A stretch of 64,000 nucleotides of DNA from Paracoccaceae bacterium (lineage in GTDB: Bacteria; Pseudomonadota; Alphaproteobacteria; Rhodobacterales; Rhodobacteraceae), in assembly GCA_028874915.1 (NCBI GenBank), contig JAPPHA010000032.1, positions 167,176-231,175 on the forward strand, given 5' to 3'. A model generated the notes under the pieces. The model was not told the origin of the DNA and did no database searches. It saw only the letters and a program-made list of their open reading frames with translations. This document shows positions 9,601-17,667 of this stretch, piece by piece (position 1 is the stretch's first letter; the number at the start of each line of letters is the position of its first letter). The position numbers were made by a program, and so were the translations under genes.

Positions 9601-11208
9601 ATGTCCAATGCAGAAATTTCCAGCGTCCTGAAACGCATTACAGCTGCCAGTCGCCGGAACCGGATTTCCCGCCGGGAATTCATGGTGGAAGCCAGCGCGG
9701 CTGGAATGACCATCGCGGCCGCATCGTCCCTCTGGGCGAGCAACGCCGCAGCGGAAACGCCGAAGTCAGGCGGAACGTACCGGCTGGGGCTGCATGACGG
9801 GAACACGGCCGACCAGATGGATCCCGGCCGGTACCAGAGCGTCGGTGAAATTCAGCTTGCCCATACCCACCGCAGCTATCTGACCGAGATCACCGCCGAC
9901 AACGGGCTCGGCGGCGACATGGCCGATTCCTGGAGCGCGACGCCCGATGCGATGGTGTGGACCTTTGAACTCAACAAGGACGCCTCCTTCCATGACGGCC
10001 GGAAGTTCACGTCCAAGGATGCCATTGCTTCCCTGAACCATCACCGGGGAGAGAATACAACGTCAGCGGCGAAGCCGCTGCTCGAGAGCGTGACGGACAT
10101 TCGCGCCGACGGTGACCACACGATCATCATCGAGCTGAATCAGGGATTCGCCGACCTGCCTTGGGTGATGACCGACTATCACCTGACCATGTTGCCCGCG
10201 AAGGACGACGGCACGATCGAATGGGATACCGGCATCGGTGCCGGGCCCTACCGGATCGACGATCACGAACCCGGCGTGGCCAGCAACCTGGTCCGGCACG
10301 ACGGCTGGCACCGGGAAGGAGCCTATTTCGACTCGGTCGAAATCACCGTCCTCAATGACCCGAACGCCCGGCAAACCGCACTGGTCACGGGCGCCGTCGA
10401 CGCGATTTCATCGGTCGATCTCAAGACCCTGGCCCTCCTCGCGCGGAGCCGGGACGTCGAGGTCGAGAACGTGCCGAGCGGATCGGCCATCACGCTGCCC
10501 ATGTTCTGCGATCATCCGCCGTTCGACAATGTCCATGTCCGTCTGGCGCTGAAGCTCGCGATTGACCGGGAAGAGATCGTCGAGAAGATCCTCTTCGGAA
10601 CGGGAACCCCCGGCAACGACTTCCACGTGTCGCCCAACATGCCCTACTGGCCGGACATCGAGCAGCGGAAGTACGATCCGGACGAGGCGAAGTTCCATGT
10701 GAAGCAAGCCGGCATGGAGAACCTCAGTGTGGAACTCTCGGCGGCCGACAGCGTGCTTCCCGGTGCGGTCGACATGGTGGTTCTCTACAGCGAGCAGGCC
10801 AAGAAGGCCGGTATCAACATCAAGCCGGTTCGAGAGCCGAACGACAGCTACTGGGCAGATGTCTGGCTGAAAAAGCCGTTCGTCTTCGTGAAGTGGGGCG
10901 CGCGCCCGACTCCGGATAACATGTTCACCTTGGCCTACAAGGGCGACGCCGCCTGGAACGAAGCGCACTGGCAGAACGAACGCTTCAACGAATTGCTGCT
11001 CCTGGCCAAGGCAGAGCTCGACGAGACGCGACGAGCCGAGATGTACCGGGAAATGTGCCAGATCGCCCGCGACGACGGCGGCACCATCATCCCGCTGTTC
11101 GTGAACTTCGTCTATGCCCGCCGGTCGAACTTGCGGCGCGGGACCAGCCTCGCGGCGAGCTGGGAATGCGATGGCGCCCGGTCCGCACACCGCTGGTGGA
11201 TTGCCTGA
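9601..11208 (+). CDS. ABC transporter solute-binding protein, family 5, Tat-exported
   Basis: 535 residues of the SBP_bac_5 (peptide/opine/nickel-binding) family. The N-terminus carries a twin-arginine signal, SRREFM at 23-28, then a hydrophobic run and an Ala-rich cleavage area near 50, so it is probably exported folded. Family landmarks include GGTYRLG after the signal, WTFELNKDASFHDG and DDGGTIIPLF near the end. It binds the solute in the periplasm for the permeases encoded divergently at 7259-9289. A strong hairpin (11242-11265) follows. Substrate not deducible. Confidence 0.92.
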   Translation: MSNAEISSVLKRITAASRRNRISRREFMVEASAAGMTIAAASSLWASNAAAETPKSGGTYRLGLHDGNTADQMDPGRYQSVGEIQLAHTHRSYLTEITADNGLGGDMADSWSATPDAMVWTFELNKDASFHDGRKFTSKDAIASLNHHRGENTTSAAKPLLESVTDIRADGDHTIIIELNQGFADLPWVMTDYHLTMLPAKDDGTIEWDTGIGAGPYRIDDHEPGVASNLVRHDGWHREGAYFDSVEITVLNDPNARQTALVTGAVDAISSVDLKTLALLARSRDVEVENVPSGSAITLPMFCDHPPFDNVHVRLALKLAIDREEIVEKILFGTGTPGNDFHVSPNMPYWPDIEQRKYDPDEAKFHVKQAGMENLSVELSAADSVLPGAVDMVVLYSEQAKKAGINIKPVREPNDSYWADVWLKKPFVFVKWGARPTPDNMFTLAYKGDAAWNEAHWQNERFNELLLLAKAELDETRRAEMYREMCQIARDDGGTIIPLFVNFVYARRSNLRRGTSLAASWECDGARSAHRWWIA

Positions 11209-11578
11209 TCCCGGGGCACGGACCCGGCGAAAGCCAAGGATGCCCGGCCACCTGCGTGGCCGGGCCTGCCGGTGGTGGTTCGACGGTCGGAACCCCCAAC
11301 GAATTCTGTACCCTGCGTCCAGATAACGATTGACGACACAGGTTCCGATGTCGCGATCGCAGGGCGTCCCGACATTCGGGTCCGGTGACGTCGGGTCGGG
11401 CCAAGGCGCCACCCTCCGCCAGGTCTGAACCGGATCTGCCGCAGATCGGCGCGAGAACGCGAATCTTCGGACCCTCCGATCAAAGACGGATACCGCGTCG
11501 AACAGGCGCGGGAATCTGACGGTTCGCATCCGAAAGCCAGCAAACCGAGACCGAAAGTGCACTCAAGAGAGGCCGCCC
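11209..11578. other. Intergenic stretch with terminator-like hairpin
   Basis: 370 bp between the binding-protein gene and an SDR gene, both plus strand. Apart from the hairpin at 11242-11265 no feature is recognisable; a promoter for the SDR gene is expected but no clear one was seen. Confidence 0.4.
11242..11265 (+). terminator. Hairpin after ABC binding-protein gene
   Basis: A perfect 10-bp stem, GCCCGGCCAC and GTGGCCGGGC, closes a 4-nt loop 33 nt after the stop codon. There is no U-run after it, so it is a terminator-like or 3'-end-stabilising hairpin rather than a textbook intrinsic terminator. Confidence 0.6.
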
Positions 11579-12280
11579 TTGGTTCCATCCTATGCCCATG
11601 CCCTGATCGTCGGCGCCGGTCCCGGACTGTCGGCATCGCTGGCCCGCCTGTTCTCCCGGGAAGGAATGACCCTGACGCTCGCGGCCCGCAGCACTGATGA
11701 CCTCGATGATCTGTGTTCCGAGACAGGCGCGACGGCAAAGTCATGCGATGTTCGGTCGGAAGCGGATGTCGACGCATTGTTCGCCGGGTTCGGCGATGAT
11801 GCGCCGGATGTCGTGGTCTTCAATCCGAGTGCCCGGGCCCGAGGCCCGATCACCGAGGTCGATCGCACGGCAGCGAAGGAAACTCTCCTCGTCAGCGCCT
11901 ACGGGGGCTTCCTCGTCGCACAAGCTGCCGCCCGGTGCATGGTGCCGAAAGGGCATGGCGCCATCCTGTTGACCGGAGCGTCGGCCAGCGTAAAGGGCTA
12001 CGTTCATTCCGCACCCTTCGCCATGGGAAAATTCGCCCTCCGTGGCCTCGCCCAGAGCCTGGCCCGGGAACTGCATCCGAAGGGCATCCATGTCGGCCAT
12101 TTCATCATCGACGGCGGAATCCGCAATCCCCGACGGCCGGAACGGATCGAGCCGGCGGACAGGCCGGACAGCATGCTCGACCCCGACGCCATTGCCGCCA
12201 GCTACCTGCATTTTCTGAAACAGGACCGCAGCTCCTGGGCCTGGGAAATAGAACTCCGTCCCTGGGTCGAGACTTTCTGA
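11579..12280 (+). CDS. SDR-family protein lacking the catalytic Tyr
   Basis: 233 residues with the Rossmann fold of short-chain dehydrogenases. The nucleotide loop is GAGPGLS at 12-18 instead of TGxxxGIG. A Ser-containing stretch GASASVKG is at 133-140. The YxxxK position reads F147-AMG-K151, so the usual catalytic tyrosine is a phenylalanine. The DGGI segment after it is normal for a subfamily of about 230 residues. The TTG start at 11579 follows AGAGAGG. Either a non-redox or altered-mechanism SDR; function unknown. It stands alone between an ABC binding protein and greA. Confidence 0.8.
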   Translation: MVPSYAHALIVGAGPGLSASLARLFSREGMTLTLAARSTDDLDDLCSETGATAKSCDVRSEADVDALFAGFGDDAPDVVVFNPSARARGPITEVDRTAAKETLLVSAYGGFLVAQAAARCMVPKGHGAILLTGASASVKGYVHSAPFAMGKFALRGLAQSLARELHPKGIHVGHFIIDGGIRNPRRPERIEPADRPDSMLDPDAIAASYLHFLKQDRSSWAWEIELRPWVETF

Positions 12281-12623
12281 CGGCGAATGGCTTCGTGGTT
12301 GGCTGCCCCTTCGTGAGTCTGACACCCTGAAGCTGCCGCGCGACTGATGCTGAAAACGGGTTATCGTGATTCGTATGGTTGACACGCGGAATTGACGTTC
12401 GGCCGACCTCGCCTGCGGCTCTCTGACATTCTTGGCAACGCGCAGGAACCTCCAACCGGTCACATTGCCCCGGCACCCGGGCGTCCCGCCAACAATCGCA
12501 AACATCGCTCGACGACATGGTCTTTGCGGCCGGAACAAGCGCTCAATCGAATCCTTGCGCCGATCCGGTGGAATCCCCTATTTCTGTTCGGGTGATCAAG
12601 TTCAGCCGTACAGGTTTTCGCAG
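12281..12623. other. Intergenic stretch upstream of greA
   Basis: 343 bp with no credible gene. It should contain the greA promoter; no clear -35/-10 pair was seen. Confidence 0.4.
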
Positions 12624-13094
12624 ATGCAGAAGATACCGATGACCGAGACAGGGTTCCGGACGCTGGACCAGGAACTGAAGCGGCTGAAATCGGTCGACAG
12701 GCCATCAATCATCCAGGCCATCGCCGAGGCCCGGGAGCATGGCGATCTGTCGGAAAATGCCGAGTATCATGCGGCCCGTGAACAGCAGGGCTGGATCGAA
12801 CGGCGAATCAACGAACTTGAAGTGCTGATCGGGCGGGCGGATGTCATCGACGTGACGCGGCTCTCCGGGTCGGTCAAGTTCGGCGCCACTGTCGATCTCG
12901 CCGATGAGGAGTCCGGCGAGGAACGGTCGTTTCAGATCGTCGGCGAGCCCGAGGCGGATATCCGGAACGGCCGGATCAACATCAATTCGCCGATCGCGCG
13001 GGCGCTTATCGGCAAGTCCGAAGGCGACAGCGCAGAGGTCATCACCCCCGGCGGTGAACGATTCTACGAGATCCTTCGCGTCCGATTTGTCTGA
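12624..13094 (+). CDS. greA: Transcription elongation factor GreA
   Basis: 156 residues, the normal GreA length. It rescues backtracked RNA polymerase by stimulating transcript cleavage. The N-terminal coiled coil carries [20 protein letters not shown] with the tip acidic residues (D and E of GDLSENAE). The C-terminal FKBP-like domain ends [18 protein letters not shown]. The start is set at 12624 because MQKIPMT matches the family beginning; an in-frame upstream extension is not GreA-like. No strong SD is visible. Followed by a hairpin shared with convergent moeA. Confidence 0.96.
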   Translation: MQKIPMTETGFRTLDQELKRLKSVDRPSIIQAIAEAREHGDLSENAEYHAAREQQGWIERRINELEVLIGRADVIDVTRLSGSVKFGATVDLADEESGEERSFQIVGEPEADIRNGRININSPIARALIGKSEGDSAEVITPGGERFYEILRVRFV

Positions 13095-13113
13095 TTCCGC
13101 TTCGGCAGGTCCC

Positions 13114-13146
13114 GCCGGAACCGGTCAGACGGTAGCCGGCTCCGGC
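13114..13146. terminator. Shared hairpin between convergent greA and moeA
   Basis: Arms GCCGGAACCGG (13114-13124) and CCGGCTCCGGC (13136-13146) pair over 11 positions with one A-C mismatch on the plus strand, which becomes a G-U pair on the minus strand. It lies 20 nt after greA and 6 nt after moeA. There is no U-run. Confidence 0.5.
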
Positions 13147-13151
13147 GACAA

Positions 13152-14465
13152 TTACGAAACCCCGAATCCCGAATAGGGCAGGTAGCGGACCGGATCGCCT
13201 TCCCGGAGATCCCGGGCGCCGTCGCCCAGTTCCACGAGCCCGTCCGACCATGCCAGACTCGAGATCCTCCCCGAGCCTTCCGAGGCGAAGGGAACCGCCC
13301 GACCCTCGCCATCGAGCCGGGCCCTGAGATACTCCCGCCGACCCGGTTTCTTCCGTTTCGAAAATCCCGCGGGAACCCGAAATCCGGACGGCTGGTCCCA
13401 GTCTTCCCCGGCGAGGACCCGCAGCGCCGGACGGGCGAAGAGCAACGAACAGACAAAGGCCGCCACCGGATTGCCCGGAAGACCGAAAACCGGGCGTCGC
13501 TTCCAGAGCGCCATCGCCAAAGGTCGGCCAGGCTTGATCGCGACCCGCCAGGTCTGCAGTTCACCCTCGGCCTTCAGGAGCCGCGAGACATGATCCTCGT
13601 CGCCCGCGGAGGCCCCGCCCGTGACGAGAATTGCCTCCGCCTCTTCGGCCCCCCGGTCCAGGGCGTCCCGGATCCGACCGGGGTCGTCGCGGACCCGTCC
13701 GAGATCGATCGGACCGTGCCGCCAACCGCGGATCAGATCGAGAAGCATCGGCCGGTTGGAGTCGTAGATGGCGCCGGACTTTCCGGCCGACACCCGCCCG
13801 GTCCCAACCTCGGCGATTTCATCGCCAGTCGAAAGCACCGCCACCCGCAGCCTGTCATGGACCGGAACCGTCCCGATCCCACAAGCCGTCAACAGGGCGA
13901 GGTCCTGAGGCCGCAGGCGGTGACCGGATTCGAACAGCCGGGCTCCCGCGCGAACATCCTCCCCGGCCGGTCGGGTATTTGCGCCCGGTCGGAGGCCGGC
14001 CCGGAAAGACACCCGGGCCCCGTCCGACGAAACGTCCTCCTCGAGAACGACGGTGTCGACTCCGGCCGGCAGCGGCGCACCGGTCAGGATCCGGAGGGCA
14101 TGGCCGGCCGGGACCGCCGTCCCGTGCGGCGCTCCGGCTGCAGCGCGGCCCGGCGTCACCGGCAGCGTGACCACACTGTTCCGGTCCCGGTCGACGCCGT
14201 CCCGGACGGTCGGCGTCGCCGGAGTGGCCGATGAAAACGCGAAGCCATAGCCATCGACGGCGGCGTTCGAGAACGGTGGATTGGGCTGACGGGCAATGAC
14301 ATGATCGGCGAGAACCCGGCCACCGGCCGCAGGCACCCGAACCTCCTGGTGGCCGACAACAACCCGCATTCCTTGTCGCAGAACGTCAAGCGCATCGTCG
14401 ACGGGCGTCCAGTCGACTCCCGGCGGCATGGCAAAACAGTCGTTCCGGAGGGGTGGCGGCTTCAT
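13152..14465 (-). CDS. moeA: Molybdopterin molybdenumtransferase MoeA
   Basis: 437 residues. MoeA inserts molybdate into adenylylated molybdopterin, the last common step of Moco synthesis in the cytoplasm. Landmarks: NAAVDGYGFA near 66-75, LRILTGAPLPAGVDTVVLEED, the central MPT-binding-domain stretch VLSTGDEI, and VTGGASAGDEDHV and GLPGNPVA later. The ATG overlaps the mobB stop (ATGA), so translation is coupled. Last gene of fdhD-mobA-mobB-moeA, consistent with Moco delivery to a formate dehydrogenase encoded elsewhere. Confidence 0.96.
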   Translation of the reverse strand: MKPPPLRNDCFAMPPGVDWTPVDDALDVLRQGMRVVVGHQEVRVPAAGGRVLADHVIARQPNPPFSNAAVDGYGFAFSSATPATPTVRDGVDRDRNSVVTLPVTPGRAAAGAPHGTAVPAGHALRILTGAPLPAGVDTVVLEEDVSSDGARVSFRAGLRPGANTRPAGEDVRAGARLFESGHRLRPQDLALLTACGIGTVPVHDRLRVAVLSTGDEIAEVGTGRVSAGKSGAIYDSNRPMLLDLIRGWRHGPIDLGRVRDDPGRIRDALDRGAEEAEAILVTGGASAGDEDHVSRLLKAEGELQTWRVAIKPGRPLAMALWKRRPVFGLPGNPVAAFVCSLLFARPALRVLAGEDWDQPSGFRVPAGFSKRKKPGRREYLRARLDGEGRAVPFASEGSGRISSLAWSDGLVELGDGARDLREGDPVRYLPYSGFGVS

Positions 14466-14965
14466 GGGTGGAGCCCGGTTTCAGAGAGGATGAACCCCGC
14501 GATGCCAGCGGTGTCATCCAGGCGGAAAACCCGCTTGTCGGTTCGGTCCGCGAGCGCGACATCGCTGGCAATGGCCCGGACGGACGGATCCCGTTCGGCA
14601 AGCAATGGCTGACCGGTCATCTGCCTGTGGCACTCGATCTTGGGATGGGCTTCCGCCTTGTATCCCTCGATCAGCACCAGATCGACCGGGCTCAGCAGGG
14701 ACAGAAGATGCGGCAAAGGCGGTTCGTCCTGACCCCGCAATTCGCTGATCAGGACCCAGCGTCTCCGGGAAGCGATGATGACTTCCCGGGCACCGGCCTC
14801 CCGGTGGCGCCAGCTGTCTTTACCCCGGCGGTCGATCTCGAAATGATGATGAGCATGCTTGAGGGTCGAAACGCTCAGTCCCCGGCCGGTCAGATCTGTC
14901 ACCAGCCGTTCAACGAGTCCGGTCTTGCCCGAGTTTTTCCAACCGACAATCCCATAGATCTTCAC
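14462..14965 (-). CDS. mobB: Molybdopterin-guanine dinucleotide biosynthesis protein MobB
   Basis: 167 residues from a GTG at 14965. MobB is a GTP-binding P-loop protein that assists MobA in making the guanine-dinucleotide form of Moco. Opening residues VKIYGIVGWKNSGKT give a P-loop at 8-15; LIEGYKAEAHPKIE and the ASD turn are typical. The GTG overlaps the mobA stop (GTGA), which favours it over an ATG 8 codons upstream at 14989 lying inside mobA. Overlaps moeA by 4 nt at its other end. Confidence 0.92.
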   Translation of the reverse strand: MKIYGIVGWKNSGKTGLVERLVTDLTGRGLSVSTLKHAHHHFEIDRRGKDSWRHREAGAREVIIASRRRWVLISELRGQDEPPLPHLLSLLSPVDLVLIEGYKAEAHPKIECHRQMTGQPLLAERDPSVRAIASDVALADRTDKRVFRLDDTAGIAGFILSETGLHP

Positions 14966-15615
14966 GTGTCGATGTCCCGGAGCAGGCATTCCGCCTTCGC
15001 CATATCATCGGGTGTGTTTACATTGAAGAATGGATCGAAGCGGTGGACCGGGAACTCCACGTGGACGCATCCATGGGGGACCGTCCACGCGACGACCTTT
15101 CGTACGCCAGACTTGAGCGCATGGCGGAGATCGTCACGGAGCGCGACCTCCCAGAGGCCGAAGGTCGGGTGGCGGGTTGACGGCCGTCCCTCGGCTGGCA
15201 GTCCCGTCTCCGCCCCGTGGCCCTGACGGGTGACCGCCATGGCCAATGGGCTGCCGTCCGCCTCGGCGGTCGCTGCCATCCGAAGGACGAGATCTTCCGG
15301 GAAGAACGGCGTGTCGGCGGCGACCGTAACAATCATCCGGGCGCCAAGGCCGGATGCCCAGTCCATGCCGGCGAGAACGCCGGCCAGCGGTCCCGCGAAT
15401 CCGGAAACCGAATCGGCGACGACCGGAAGACCGTATCGCCGGAACCGGGACGGATCGCCATTGGCATTGATGGCAAGCGGGTCCGCCTGGCGCCTCAAGC
15501 GCTCGATGACATGGTCGAGAATCGGCTTTCCGCCGAGTTCGAGCAGACATTTGTCGCCGCCGCCCATGCGCGATGAGCGACCCCCGGCCAAGACCACCCC
15601 GGGGATTTCAGTCAC
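14962..15615 (-). CDS. mobA: Molybdenum cofactor guanylyltransferase MobA
   Basis: 217 residues from a GTG at 15615. MobA transfers GMP from GTP to molybdopterin. The nucleotide-binding motif LAGGRSSRMGGGDK is at 9-22, VAADTPFFPEDL supplies the metal-binding Asp, and the C-terminal FFNVNTPDD is conserved. The chosen GTG overlaps the end of fdhD by 8 nt and puts the motif at the usual distance from the N-terminus; an ATG at 15660 deeper inside fdhD is possible. Confidence 0.92.
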   Translation of the reverse strand: MTEIPGVVLAGGRSSRMGGGDKCLLELGGKPILDHVIERLRRQADPLAINANGDPSRFRRYGLPVVADSVSGFAGPLAGVLAGMDWASGLGARMIVTVAADTPFFPEDLVLRMAATAEADGSPLAMAVTRQGHGAETGLPAEGRPSTRHPTFGLWEVALRDDLRHALKSGVRKVVAWTVPHGCVHVEFPVHRFDPFFNVNTPDDMAKAECLLRDIDT

Positions 15616-16516
15616 TGCCCGCACTCTTGCGACGGTGGCTTCGGTGTTCCTCGGCGACATTGGCCGGGTCGGCGTCCCGCACCAGCCTCTGTTCGCCACT
15701 CAGGCAGATGAACCGTTTTCCACGCATTCTCCCGATCAGCGTCAATCCAAGGTCGCGCGCGAGCTGGACCCCCCAGGCGGTGAACCCCGACCGTGACGCC
15801 AGAACCGGAATCCCCATGGTCGCCGTCTTGATCACCATCTCCGACGTCAACCGGCCGGTGGTATAGAGAATCTTGTCGTCAGCGCCAACATCCTGCGCGA
15901 GCATCCACCCGGCGATCTTGTCCACGGCATTGTGGCGACCGACGTCCTCCATGTAGACGAGCGGCCGGTCTTCCCGGCAGAGGACCGTCCCGTGGATGGC
16001 GCCCGCAGAAAGGTAGAGACTCCGCGTCGTGTTGATTGCGCGGGCGAGACTGTAGAGCCAGGAGGTTCGAACCGCCAAATCCGGCAACTCCAACCCCTCG
16101 AGAGTCTCCATGACATCGCCGAACACGGTCCCGACCGCGCAGCCGGAAGTGCGGGTTTTCTTCTGCAGTTTGGCTTCGTAGTCGGTCTGCCGTTCGGTCC
16201 GGACCACGACGGTCTGCAGTTCCTCGTCGAAGTCGACCACCGTTGGCCGTTCTCCCGGCCGGAGCATTCCCTGGTTCCGCAGGAAACCGACAGCAAGGTA
16301 TTCGGGATAGTCGCCGATGGTCATGGCGGTAACGATTTCCTGCGCGTTGAGGAAGATCGTCAGTGGTCGTTCCTCGACGACCCGGATCTCGCGAGGAGTC
16401 CCGTCATGATCCCTCCCGGTGACCGCGCGGGTCAGCCGCGGATCATCCGGGTTCGGAGCAATCCGGTAGCCGTCCGGCCCGGTATCCTCCCGTGCCGATT
16501 CCGTTTCGTCTGCCAT
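15608..16516 (-). CDS. fdhD: Formate dehydrogenase accessory sulfurtransferase FdhD
   Basis: 302 residues from the ATG at 16516 (a longer frame to 16660 has a low-complexity N-terminus and is unlikely). FdhD relays sulfur from a cysteine desulfurase to the bis-MGD cofactor of formate dehydrogenase. The active region is TRTSGCAVGTVFG with a single Cys126 where the E. coli protein has a CxxC; single-Cys versions occur in many homologues. Other landmarks are GAIHGTVL, DVGRHNAVDKIAGW and GRLTSEMV. First gene of the coupled fdhD-mobA-mobB-moeA chain. No fdh structural gene is in the window. Confidence 0.95.
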   Translation of the reverse strand: MADETESAREDTGPDGYRIAPNPDDPRLTRAVTGRDHDGTPREIRVVEERPLTIFLNAQEIVTAMTIGDYPEYLAVGFLRNQGMLRPGERPTVVDFDEELQTVVVRTERQTDYEAKLQKKTRTSGCAVGTVFGDVMETLEGLELPDLAVRTSWLYSLARAINTTRSLYLSAGAIHGTVLCREDRPLVYMEDVGRHNAVDKIAGWMLAQDVGADDKILYTTGRLTSEMVIKTATMGIPVLASRSGFTAWGVQLARDLGLTLIGRMRGKRFICLSGEQRLVRDADPANVAEEHRSHRRKSAGSD

Positions 16517-16887
16517 GTCCGAACCCCCGTCGTTCCGATCCCGATCCACGGCCACGGCCTCCTTGCCTGTCTCTGTCGTACCGGATCTCCCGATCATCGG
16601 TCGCGTCCTTCCGTCGACGACCGCACCTGTCTCCCGGCACCTCGTTCCAAGGACGGACATTCCCGACCGGCTGGCAACCGCCTCGATCCGGATTCGTTTT
16701 CTCGCGGACCCGGAGATTGTCGGGATTCCGAGTGGTCAAGACAATGTCCATCTTTTCCTGACACCCGGGTGCCCGACGGGCCAGCCACTGCCTTGATCGA
16801 CCGGGCCGCCCGGACTACAGACGCCGAATTGGGATTCGGCGCCGCTATCGGCGTCGGTCTTCGGGCCAGGCCAGGGAGGACAGCCTC
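16517..16887. other. Divergent promoter region fdhD / GST
   Basis: 371 bp between divergent genes. No protein or repeat recognised; promoters for both directions are expected. Confidence 0.4.
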
Positions 16888-17589
16888 ATGCAGCTTTCGG
16901 ACTTTCCGATCACCCGGCGCTGGCCGGCCCGCCATCCGGACCGCATCCAGTTGTACTCGTTTCCGACCTCCAACGGAGTCAAGGCCTCCATCATGCTCGA
17001 GGAAACCGGATTTCCCTATGAAGCGCATCGGGTCAGCTTCTCCACCGACGACCAGATGACGCCAGAGTTCCTGTCGCTCAATCCCAACAACAAGATCCCT
17101 GCCATCATCGATCCCGACGGCCCGGGCGGCAAACCGTTGCCGCTCTGGGAGTCCGGCGCCATCCTGATCTATCTCGCCGAGAAATCCGGTCGCTTCCTGT
17201 CCGACGACCCGGCGAAGCGCTACGAAACCCTGCAGTGGCTGATGTTCCAGATGGGCGGAATCGGGCCGATGTTCGGGCAACTGGGGTTCTTTCACGCCTT
17301 CGCTGGCAAGGAGATCGAGGATCCCCGGCCAAAGGCCCGCTACGCCGCCGAATCGGCACGGCTCCTGAAGGTCCTCGATGCCAGGCTCGCCAACCGGGAA
17401 TGGGTCGCCGGTGACGGATACAGCATCGCGGACATCGCCATATTCCCGTGGGTCCGGTCCATCCTCGCGGTGTACAAGGCCACCGATCTGGTGGGCTGGG
17501 ACCAGTTGGACCGCGTTCCGGACGCCCTGAACCGGTTCCTGGAAAGACCCGCCGTCCAGGCCGGCCTCAACCGACCGCCAAGAACCTGA
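16888..17589 (+). CDS. Glutathione S-transferase family protein (YfcG/YghU type)
   Basis: 233 residues: an N-terminal thioredoxin fold (about 20-105) followed by an all-helical domain. NPNNKIPAIID and WESGAILIYLAEK give the cis-Pro glutathione-binding loop and the gamma-glutamyl-contacting Glu-Ser. LQWLMFQMGGIGPM and FGQLGFF in the helical domain are typical of the Nu-class GSTs that act as disulfide-bond oxidoreductases with glutathione. AGGGAGGA lies upstream of the ATG. Convergent with pheT; physiological substrate unknown. Confidence 0.92.
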   Translation: MQLSDFPITRRWPARHPDRIQLYSFPTSNGVKASIMLEETGFPYEAHRVSFSTDDQMTPEFLSLNPNNKIPAIIDPDGPGGKPLPLWESGAILIYLAEKSGRFLSDDPAKRYETLQWLMFQMGGIGPMFGQLGFFHAFAGKEIEDPRPKARYAAESARLLKVLDARLANREWVAGDGYSIADIAIFPWVRSILAVYKATDLVGWDQLDRVPDALNRFLERPAVQAGLNRPPRT

Positions 17590-17667
17590 TCGCCCAGGCC
17601 TTGACGAACCGGCGAGCCACCAACGGTCCCGGGTGCACCGCAGCCCGCGGCCGCTGACCTCCCCGAA

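Noticed and set aside
13096-13564. Overlapping minus-strand frames beside moeA
   Set aside because: Other-frame readings of moeA, which is unambiguous by motif.
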